NCBI GenBank assembly: GCA_022829145.1 | Contig: CM040746.1 | Location: forward strand, 2,016,731 to 2,080,730 | Source: Albula goreensis | Taxonomy: Eukaryota; Chordata; Actinopteri; Albuliformes; Albulidae | Length of the DNA: 64,000 nucleotides | Direction: 5' to 3' | Part shown: piece by piece, positions 55,374 to 64,000 of the stretch | Layout: every line of letters begins with the position of its first letter | How positions within the stretch are numbered: position 1 is the first letter of the stretch | The notes under the pieces: generated by a model | What the model saw: only the letters and a program-made list of their open reading frames with translations | Told to the model about the DNA's origin: nothing | Databases searched by the model: none | Position numbers and translations under genes: made by a program

Positions 55374-56989
55374 AAAAAGTTTATTCATTTTTATGTTTTT
55401 TGTTGTGTTTATCACGTTAATAGGTTCTTCTGGGGGAAAATGGCACAAGCGCCATTATTGATTGCAGTAACAGGTTTTTACAGAAGTATTTGGCTTTTGT
55501 GCGATGTATGATGGCAAACTTTGATGTAAATGTAAGATTACATGGTTTTGAGTGGAGAGTTTAGTTCTGACCTATGTGTGTTCAGTTTTGCAGTTGTGTT
55601 TGGAGTTTTGGATAATACTCTGCATAACTTTAAGGTTTATTTTGTATGAATCTAACATACGATAGATACAAATTAATAAACTTGATTATTCGCCAGTCTG
55701 AATAGTTTTCAGTATGATCTGGCTTTTGGAGATAAATGCTTAAGTCAGTCGTTACTTACAAATGAAATCAGGAACAGGCCTATATTCATACTGGAGCTCA
55801 CAGAGGCGAGATTTCGGGTTCCGTATGTCTCTTTGCGGGTCCTTTCAGGACAGCATGGTATAGCTCATCTCTGGTGGCCTGCAAGATAGATACACTGATG
55901 TTTTATTGTCCTTGTAAGAGGATATTCTTCAACAGCTGGTAGTTAGTTCCCAAAAGGCAGAATAGGAAAAGTGACACCAGTAGAGATATATGTCCCTCCT
56001 GGGCATGTCTGAATTTGTTTACTGTCTCAATGCTGAGCAACAAAGCTGGCATTCTTTGTCTTGATAGTGTTTGGTAAAATCGTCCTACTTATTCCTCTGG
56101 GGATGTTTTTGTTTCATTTTTTCAGATGTTGCTCTCTGAGGCTAGGTTTTTGCAATTTGATTTGACCCACATGTAACCAATAGCAGTATGCTTTCAGCCC
56201 CTTGTATTTAAGTATTAAAATTCATTATGGAAGAAATAAGCATATTATTATCTTTATCATAATGGACATATGTTCATATGCATTTCTTTGAATGATTTCT
56301 CATGCTGGTGATTTGGATTAAAGTTCAAATTTGGTGATAGTTTGCAAAATTGTTGTGATAATGAACTGACCTCAAATGAGAAACTGAGGATTACTTTTAT
56401 GGTAAAAAAAACGTTAAAGAATTTAAATTCAAGACAACCACTTTGGTGTGTGTGCGCGTGTGTGTGCACATCAAACATTAATGCATAATCATATGCAGTA
56501 TGCTTACATAAAATGCATAGGAGTAGTGGACAGAATTAAATGGACATGAATTTCTGCTTTGAAATTCATACCGATTTAGCATTATAAAGGTTTTCATAGT
56601 CAAGTACCAGTATGGAGATCGCTGCAAATCAGCAATTATGCGCTCTGATATAGCGTCTCGCGTTATATTGTGCAAATATATAATATCACAGGCGTAAATT
56701 AGAATACAGAGCACGTTTCCTTGTGGTGGCAGTTGTTGCATACTGTTGCCAAGACCCGACGAGAGTGGAAACATCCACAAAATGTCAAAGGAACATTAAG
56801 AAAATGTTACGACACTGCTGCTCAGTTCCTCTTTCAAATGGTTTCCCCTGTTGCTGACTGACAGGGCCTTTGATCTGAAGCAGCTGCATTCTCAGAACAA
56901 GGTTAATATTGCATGGGGGAAGGCAGTGCCAGGCTCATTTATACTTCAGTAACAGAACTTGGGACCGCAGTTTGACAACACTGGAGCAC
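55374..56989. other. Intergenic DNA, no gene seen
   Basis: No named repeat or exon. The first few hundred bases may be remains related to the neighbouring MITE's parent element, but no motif supports this. Confidence 0.4.
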
Positions 56990-57245
56990 ACAATCTCACA
57001 AACACTCACATACGCACGCACACATACCCACACATTCGTGCTCTCCAACACACACTCCGGTTCTCGCCCACACACATGCCCTCAAACACTCACCCGTACA
57101 CACACTAACCCACACACACACATTCAGAACAACTCTGTATCTTACACACAAACACACTCAAACAAGTACACGCTCACAACCACGCTCACTCTCAAACACA
57201 CAAATTCGTACACACGTTCATATAGGCAGACGCACACATGCTCAG
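56990..57245. repeat. Degenerate CA-rich tract
   Basis: About 250 bp of interrupted CACACA with ACTC, ACAT and ACGC variants. The plus-strand open frame of 131 codons across it (Thr/His-rich) is a by-product. Confidence 0.88.
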
Positions 57246-57424
57246 AAAGGATCAGCTTATTACAAAATATAAGCAATTATGCCCTCTATGATCGTTTTCT
57301 CTAGCCTGAAGAATATCCCGCTGTCTGTTTGTGGAGTCGTCTCTGTGTTTCTACAATGTAGAGATTAAAGAGAGAGAGTATTCTTCACCTACCTATTAAA
57401 TAAATTGGGTCCGATCTGATCCTA

Positions 57425-57545
57425 AAGTTCACCTTGCTGTGTTCAAGGCCAGACTCGACGATGTCTTAGAAATTCTTTTGTTAAAATGGCGAGCTTAGTT
57501 GGGCCTGTACCTGTCACAAGATGTTTTTATATTATGTTGTCCTTG
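57425..57545 (+). mobile_element. LINE 3' end fragment
   Basis: GTGTTCAAGGCCAGACTCGA then CGATGTCTTAGAAATTC reads FKARLDDVLEI-like, and TTAAAATGGCGAGCTTAG then TTGGGCCTG follows. It is related to the 22838-23036 piece (GTGTTCAAGGCCAGACTTCA) and shares its order of blocks. Short and decayed. Confidence 0.6.
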
Positions 57546-57743
57546 CAGTAAATGAAAGGAGCCTGTCACTCAGAGCCTGCGAATGCAAGGTTCCAAGTGC
57601 CACTTAACTGATGCTTGGCTGTCTGCTCTGCGCAGACAGACATGTGCATTTGAATAACATTTGAATAATGATACAAGTCATTTGTGTTAACATGCTTTAT
57701 TATCATTAGATTAAAGGAAAGACACACAGCTCAACATATGGCA

Positions 57744-58189
57744 ATAACAAAACACGCCGAGATCCAAGTATGGTGAATAGGTTTTAATGGACGTAGGTAG
57801 AAATCGTAGTCAGGACTAAATAAAGGTCAGCAACAAGAAAGAAAAATCCAGCAAACAGTACAACAAGGCAGTAATCCAAGAGAGCAGTCCAGAAACTCAA
57901 GCACAGGTCAATAATAGGAATCTGGGAATTAGCAAACAAATCCAAAACAGGATCAAATAAACACAGTCTGAGTAACACGCAAAGGTAATCACGACTGGCA
58001 CACAGATCGAAACCACAGCTCAGTATACTTCGGGCAAACATGACCTCAGAAGGAGGCAACACGGTCTGAGTTCTTCAATAGCCTCTCTGGTAATGGAGAA
58101 ATGAGCTGCGGTGGTTTCAAAGAGCAGGTGAGGATAGTCAAGGCAAGACTGGGCAAAGCTGAGCGGGATGGCTGAGAGCAGGCATGACA
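57744..58189 (-). mobile_element. Solo LTR, minus strand
   Basis: On the minus strand it begins TGTCATGCCTGCTCTCAGCC and ends GATCTCGGCGTGTTTTGTTA then T, with ATTAAA near the 3' end. It is flanked by ATGGCA on both sides (57738-57743 and 58190-58195), compatible with a 5- to 6-bp target duplication. The 3' terminus does not show the canonical end. T-rich composition is like the other LTRs here. No internal region is present. Moderately old and probably complete in length. Confidence 0.65.
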
Positions 58190-58195
58190 ATGGCA

Positions 58196-58705
58196 TATGA
58201 TAATATGCTTCCATTTGTCTTTACACTTTCTGACTATTCAAGGCCATCACAATTCGGCCAATTCATGTCGCATCAAAAATTTCAATTTCGCCTACTACGT
58301 TGTCTGAAATAATGTGTTGATGTGAACCTTCCGAGTGGAAAACTCATGCAGGCCATAAATATGACACCGCCCGAAAGCGCAGGACAATTGAAGCCAAGAG
58401 GAATTCAAATGATTCATTACGCAGAAATTGCAATATGATTATGAATTCTTTGCTGTAGAAATCACATTTATTGTCAGCTGTATCTTATTATAATCAGCTG
58501 TAACTGATTATTTTACTGCTACAATTAACCTTACATATTTTATATTGCTGAACAAATGCAATACTGATATTGAAGTGGGCATCTATCTCTTCGTTGGCGA
58601 GGCCTCTAATGTACGCAAGCATGCAGTCCGTTCGACAGTAACATGACTTTTCACGGTAATTAACATCTTTCACGTTCTGAAAAAACATTGATTAATGCAC
58701 CTGTT
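58196..58705. promoter_or_regulatory. Candidate conserved non-coding block
   Basis: The stretch 58370-58490 (AGGACAATTGAAGCCAAG, CAAATGATTCATTACGCAG, GCAATATGATTATGAATTC) is unique, with several homeodomain/POU-like strings and no repeat similarity. Conservation untested. Confidence 0.22.
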
Positions 58706-59190
58706 GTCAGTATTGCTGTCGTTTAGCTGTTTTTTGTTTCAGTTATGTTCTTCTGTTTCTGTGTGCTTGTGTTTCTTTTTCTCATTTCCCTGCTCAGCCC
58801 ATGTTTTCCCCGTCTCCCTGATTGAGTTACGTTTCACCTGTTTGCCAACTCATCTGTTACCTGTTCCTTCATTAGATTTCTTGTATTAATACCCTTGCGC
58901 TTCTTTGTCTTTTGTCAGTTTGTCTCAGTAGATTTTTCTCTGTTTCGCAAACCTGCCTGATTCTCTTTTCTTTGCCTGCCAATTGTGCCTGCCTGTTCTT
59001 TTGACTTTCAGATTGTGTTCTTTGCCTGATTGCCGTGTCTCTCTGGTTTAGATTTTTTTCCTGCCTGCATTTGGATGTTGATTTTTGGACTGTGATTCTG
59101 TACCTTTGCCATGTCCTTCTGGTTTTGAACTATGCCTGGCCAGCTGCTCTGATTTCACCTGTTTAATAAACTAATTGTTTTTATATAAAT
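58706..59190 (+). mobile_element. Degraded solo LTR related to the 7408 LTR
   Basis: Starts TGTCAGTATTGCTGTCG, nearly the same as TGTCAGTAATGCTGTG at 7408. It is T-rich throughout, with strings TCAGTTTGTCTCAGT and TGCCTGATTCTC like that LTR and AATAAAC near 59165. The 3' end is eroded, and no target duplication was found. It is older and more broken than the 7408 copy. Confidence 0.65.
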
Positions 59191-59870
59191 AGTCTGCAAT
59201 AAGTTTGCTTTGAAGAACTGGAAATGTATAATGATATATATGAGGACATAAAACAGTTCACGCATCTTGTTCTTGCATAATCTCATCTTCATATATTTTA
59301 CAACTCTCTTAAAAATATATAATCCTCAAAGGTTGGGCAAAAATAACACATCCTAGGTTTTCATTTCACTAACAGCTTCCTCCTGCAAGTTAAATGCAGC
59401 ATAATAACCAGTACATTCTGAATGTGTGTGGCCTACTTTAAAGTAACGTTCCAAAGTCTTTATCGATGAGGTAGAACAACTAAGATCGTTCAGAAACACA
59501 AACAGAGCCAGGGCTTCCAAGCAATTAAGACTTCCTCGGAAGACAAAAGCAGCTGACTCCTAGGAGCAATTAAGACTGCCATGGTCATCTGAAGCTTTAA
59601 AACAATGCAGATATCTTATAAAACAAACAGTTACATACATCTGTTATGTATACAGTTGTATAATTTGTGAACGTAATCGTGATAGACACTGTAATCCTAG
59701 TCAAGTATGACAGATACAGATACAACGAGTACGCATAGTCTTATACGAAAGACCAACTTGTCTGTGGATTTAGTCCTCCATCTCTTACAGTGTAGTTGAC
59801 CTTCATCACTGCTAAAAGGTGCAACAGTCACAAGCACTTAAATAAAGGAATTAAATCAAGAAATTCTTGC
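59191..59870. other. Intergenic DNA, nothing recognised
   Basis: Contains a short direct repeat GCAATTAAGACT (59520 and 59570). No gene seen. Confidence 0.4.
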
Positions 59871-60224
59871 ACGGAATATCATGCCATCACTCGAGGAGTT
59901 GAACCTGGGCCGAAAATGGGTCATGCAACAAGATAATGACCTGAGGCATTCCGGCAAAACAACCAAGGAATGGCTGAAGAAAAAGAAGATTTGCACTCTG
60001 CATTGGCCAAGTCAGAGTCCAGACCTGAATCCAATTGAGATGCTGTTTAATAAACGATTTTTGTTCAATAAACGATGAAAATATGTTTTTTTGTTTGTGT
60101 CCATTATTTTGATTGTCTGTATTATAAACTGGGGTTTAGATGTACATCTAATGAGGTTATTTTAATATTTTTTATGAAAATAATGACCATATCTGAATGG
60201 TTCACAAACTTTCAAGCAGCGCTG
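59871..60224 (+). mobile_element. Tc1-like transposon, C-terminal and 3' end fragment
   Basis: A frame reads WVMQQDNDLRHSGKTTKEWL (the QQDND-KH box with the second catalytic Asp), then LHWPSQSPDLNPIEML with the final catalytic region. It is followed by an A/T-rich 3' UTR with AATAAAC and the terminal string TTCACAAACTTTCAAGCAGC then GCTG, ending at TA (60225-60226). This terminal repeat is that of a fish Tc1 family different from the ones at 27441 and 31496. The 5' two thirds are absent. The surviving 65-codon frame is uninterrupted. Confidence 0.87.
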
Positions 60225-60226
60225 TA

Positions 60227-62870
60227 CACTGAGTTGATGGTTCAAAGTCATTGTATCCTATGTACCATTGACACATTTTTCATCTTTTTTTATTAATTTT
60301 TAATAAACCCAATTTTTGCAGTTTGGACGTGATTGACAAGGTGATTCTGACTTCATATCCTGGAAATGTCCATTTTTAACTTTTATTTCAAACCAATTTG
60401 ATATCACTTTGGAAAATTGATATTTGGTTATCTGCACTGAATTTCCAAAATGCATTGGTAATGAGTGAAAAGTACAAAACGCCTTTACCAAAATAATAAA
60501 AACATTTTAAATTCATCACTTTAATTAAAAATGTGCGGTTCAAAAAATCTATCACAATATAACCTCAAGTATTTCAGGATGAAACTTCATCACTGGGTTT
60601 TCCCTCAAAGGTTGGTATCTGAAGATCCCATAATTGGAATTCGAATGAACGGAATACTTTTGTGATTACCGCAAAATAAATCTCTTCTAAAAAAAAAATG
60701 AAATCTTTTTTCAGAGACAGCAGTGTAATTAAAATGTGGAGACTGAAGGTAGATGATGAACTTGATGGGCTTAATGGCTTGTTCTCAGCACGACAGGTCA
60801 ACACAAAACTGTAGTGGCTGCTTCGATTGAATTTTGTGCCGCCTCCGTAAAATTCTGACTGGTGTCGACATTTATAAATACAAGTTACCTTTTTGGTGGA
60901 TTTCTGTACTTGTAAAATCCAATTATGGCACGACTCATATGGCTTGAGTGACTCACTTATGGCGCTTCCAATGAAGTTGTTAGTTCCATCGTTACCATAT
61001 GTTGATTCCATCAGTCACACAAAAGATTGTGATGGTTTCTAGACATAATTTTATATTTGAAAGTTTATTTGGACACATGTCTATATAAATACAAAATGCA
61101 AATAAGAACACTAAAATTAAATGTTTTCTGTAATTTTTTAACCTTCTGACTCATAGTACAATGTTCTGGAGCCATCTAAAAACCTACCCAACACGCCAAA
61201 ACACATACACACTCAAGCTCACAAAAAAAAAGGAACAAAAAGGAATAATTAATCGAAATATGACGTTAAAACCCCATGTGTATCTTCCCTTCCTGTTGGA
61301 ATCTCTCCGCTTTGCCACTCTCACTCACCTGCCATAATCATGTGACCAGTATTAAAAACTCTGGAAAACTTTGTGAGAACACCTGCCATTCATGTATATA
61401 GGATACACTGTGAAACTGATGCGCTCCTCTGAGAGTGGGACCGGAATCAAGCTGTCATGGCAACGTCAGGCACCCCTCCCATTGCTCCATGTGCTGATAC
61501 TGAAACAGTATTTCACTGATTAGATGCCGTAAGCCAGACCCGGGTAAAACACCTGGATTGCCTCCCACCATGAGTGGATCAGAGTCCCCCGATTTACACA
61601 GGCAGAGGCAAAGCCACATTGAAGAGGCCACTGCAGCAGGTAGCAGCAGTTCGTTTCAGCAGGTGGCTCAGGTGACAGGGAAGGCCAGCTGGGATTAGCG
61701 CATGCTACCTTTGAAGTGCATTGTTCCTTTGATGTTGACAACTGTGCAACCTGTACCTGCCTTCTCATCTACTCCCTCTGCCCCTGTTGTGTCTTTTTCG
61801 TTTCATTATGTATGACACATATGCACGACTTTTTTGTCAAATGATTTCCCTGCCTTTATGTCTCAATTGAAGAAGTGTTTTTGGGCGACATTTTTTGTTT
61901 AATTCCACCCCCTACTCTCTTGTTATTCTCATCTTGTTTCCATTGCCCGCAGTCCTCAGGAAGCCGGGCTCACCGCGCTTCAGCTGCCTGAGATAGAAGC
62001 AGGGGATTGGACGAGGGGGTTACAGTTTACCTGCTCATCAGATGCACTCCAGAGCTCTATTCTCCAGTGTTATGCACCTTTTTTTTTTTTTTTTTACACT
62101 TGACACACTTTTGCTTCTTTGTGAGCACCAAGAAATCTCACTGCTTTTCTCCTTTGCAGGCATAACTGAGATTAACCTTGATAAGTTCTGACCTCCTCAA
62201 AATATTATAAAATATATATGACTTGGGAAGGGACAAAACCTGCAGATATTCTCTTGCCTTCTGGCTATGAAGCTGTTCAGCAAAGTGCTGAATTAATTAC
62301 GCTGCCTGGGAAGAGGGGAGTTGGTGGGGGCGGGTTATGCTGTCGGCACGGTTCAGCTGGAATCGCCGAGAGTGTAGTTAACTCACTGCATTTGCGCTGG
62401 TAAGAGCTCGACGGACAGCACGTTTACCGAGAGTTCTGTGCCATGACGACAGCCCGTGTCAAAGTCGTTCATCTGACAAAGTCTTGGTTAGGCTCCATTA
62501 TTTACTATGTCACTGATCTCTGGGTGGAGAAAACAGAGAGCAAGAGCTGTCTTCGGCCATCCCTGAGAGCCAGTGCTTAGATGTGCCATAGAAACGAGGT
62601 GCTTGGTGATTCGGTTTTGGCGGTTCTGGAACAATACGTTACAGTACCTTGTGAGAATACCAAATACCATGCTCTGATAACAACATAACAAACAGTAGAT
62701 TACCAACCTGTGACTTTATGAAAACTCACCTTGTAGGCTGACAAGGAATGTTTTGACTCACTCTAATCAGTCCAATAAGACGGCGACACTAAGGGCCCAT
62801 GCAACAGGAGGCGGTGTTTTCAGCCAGCAGCCAATAACAAGGGTGGTTAGAATAGACAATCATTAACCTC
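60227..62870. other. Intergenic DNA, no gene seen
   Basis: A 145-codon minus-strand frame (60574-61011) has no recognisable domain and contains Ser- and Phe-rich low-complexity stretches. A string GATGGGCTTAATGGCTTGTT at 60756 resembles the LINE tail of 22838. A T17 run lies at about 62079-62095. Confidence 0.4.
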
Positions 62871-63408
62871 GTTAATGACAAACACAAAATTGTGTCTAGC
62901 CCTGTCATATTTCTGCACAGTCTGTAGTGCCTCCAGCAGTATGACAAGGCTAATTTTAAACATTAAATGGGTCCTGGTTAGCTGGTACATGCATTCAGAA
63001 CTCTTATGCAGCTTAAAAGAATACTCCAAAAGTTTGCTCTGTTTGTGCACTGTGAAGGAATAAGGTCCCTGTAGCCTTTCCATTCATTGTACTCTTGAAA
63101 AGATGAGAAAACAAATTTATTTTTCACACCTAACAACAGTCTGTGATTTACAGAAGCCAGACCATATAACTGTGATTTGCAGCTAGCGCCTGACAAAATA
63201 AAATTGCCCGTTGCCTGTTACAGATGGGCAGTTCGGCTTACTTTACGGAGCGGACTCTTTCAAACAGTTCAGCGTAATGAATTGATTTTTGTTTAGTTTT
63301 GAGTCTTCTCTTGGGCCTGTCCATTACACATCTGCTGGATGATACAATGGGTGTGTGCCCATACAGTGTCCGCTGGACTGTTTATCAAGCTGAGTCAGCT
63401 ACTGGATT

Positions 63409-63431
63409 CCAAGCAGAAGGCTTCTGCTTGG
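63409..63431. repeat. 23-bp perfect palindrome
   Basis: CCAAGCAGAAG and CTTCTGCTTGG are exact reverse complements around a single central G. Possible cruciform or coincidence. Confidence 0.9.
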
Positions 63432-63727
63432 TTGCTATGAGAGAAATGCCAGCAGTTTAACTGGCATCAGTCTTTGTCAATAACACTAAAAATAAAAATT
63501 CTTACAGCGCCAAGAGACAAATACCAGGAAGCAAATGCAACCTGCCTTAGCTATTAGCAGTTAGAGCGCTTGAAGGAACACCTATGAGTTCTTCATGTGT
63601 AAATAGTGTCTTTGTTTCATTGCAGCATTTTATAACATATAATTTGCATATTATTAATGTTGAGTATCAAGAATTTTCCATTGTATTTATTTTTATTTAA
63701 AGAGAATTTACATTAAACTTTCACATG

Positions 63728-63750
63728 TATTATTATTATTATTATTATTC
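63728..63750. repeat. (ATT)n microsatellite
   Basis: About seven and a half uninterrupted TAT/ATT units. Confidence 0.9.
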
Positions 63751-64000
63751 ATTTCATCTCATTTGTTTCTTTTTTGTTTATTTGGTTCAACTTTTTGCAA
63801 TGTTTTAATGAGGTCAAATCAATTTGTGTATAGAGTATACAAGTGATCATGCAATAGTCTATGTGTTTTTAAGATGAATTCTTCATTTTTAAATCAACAA
63901 AAAGAGCTGTACGCAGAGAGTTTTTTGCATATGGGGCCAGTTTTAGCCTGTAATAACTTCTGCACTGTTTCATGTTTAGCTTTACTTTTTTGTAGGCTAT

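Larger units (their letters stand above)
62871..64000. other. Intergenic DNA, no gene seen
   Basis: No recognised gene or transposon. Contains a small palindrome and an (ATT)n tract, listed separately. The window ends in AT-rich sequence. Confidence 0.45.

Noticed and set aside
56909-57304. 131-codon Thr/His-rich frame
   Set aside because: Translation of a degenerate CA repeat.
60574-61011. 145-codon minus-strand open frame
   Set aside because: No domain, low-complexity Ser/Phe stretches, and no splice or promoter context. Length is within chance for AT-poor patches of a 64-kb window.
1-64000. Bacterial or organellar origin, operons, ribosome binding sites
   Set aside because: No dense long open frames. 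Composition and repeats are those of a vertebrate nuclear genome.

Overview
The window looks like a gene desert from a ray-finned fish, almost certainly a teleost. I found no convincing complete host protein-coding gene, no true tRNA or rRNA gene and no CRISPR array. The longest open frames (128-151 codons) fall in transposon remains, tandem duplications or simple repeats. The fish assignment rests on the mobile-element load: a SINE with the fish V-type tail, fish-type Tc1 transposons, a hAT MITE with the fish TIR CAGGGTTGTCAAACTCC, a DIRS-like tyrosine-recombinase retroelement, and solo LTRs of the fish TGTCA...AATAAA...TGACA type. All family names come from pattern memory, not a database search.

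Left third (1-22,000). A roughly 1.03 kb non-autonomous hAT element with an 8-bp target duplication lies at 1737-2767. A Tigger-like remnant (3789-4064) abuts a Tc1 transposase fragment (4066-4292). A TA-flanked MITE at 6576-6863 has a second copy in the opposite orientation at 18620-18905. A solo LTR with a perfect 5-bp duplication (7408-7928) precedes a DIRS-like fossil (about 9930-13120). Then come two tRNA-derived SINEs (13620-13795 and 15134-15346), a 94-bp tandem array made of paired 47-bp tRNA-head-like monomers (16709-17036), a 37-bp tandem repeat, and a hAT MITE with a perfect 8-bp duplication (19195-19399). A homeodomain-site-rich stretch (20575-21260) is a candidate regulatory region.

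Middle third (22,000-44,500). This part holds LINE 3' pieces, a minisatellite, a 307-bp tandem duplication that copied the 3' end of a dead Tc1 together with its flank (27701-28313), a G4-type C-rich tract, and a nearly full-span Tc1 carrying an internal inverted duplication (31496-32375). It also holds a minus-strand solo LTR (37060-37569), a 5'-truncated LINE (38330-39000), a 2.9 kb minus-strand L2-like LINE (40643-43560), a foldback MITE (44114-44289) and a perfect 26-bp-arm palindrome with a 6-nt loop (44377-44434).

Right third (44,500-64,000). This part holds an old SINE, a PIF/Harbinger fragment, a hAT transposase fragment, and an L1-type LINE split by a solo LTR (51165-52330). Two inverted copies of a tRNA-headed SINE of about 300 bp sit at 52537-52955 and 54598-54878, with a decayed exon-like open frame between them (53123-53400). 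Further right are a TA-flanked MITE with about 100-bp inverted repeats, two more solo LTRs and a Tc1 3' end. Several non-repetitive, moderately GC stretches look like conserved non-coding DNA but cannot be confirmed without alignment. The parts do not work together as a system. They are layered insertions, duplications and possible distal enhancers. I did not find a previously undescribed functional system.
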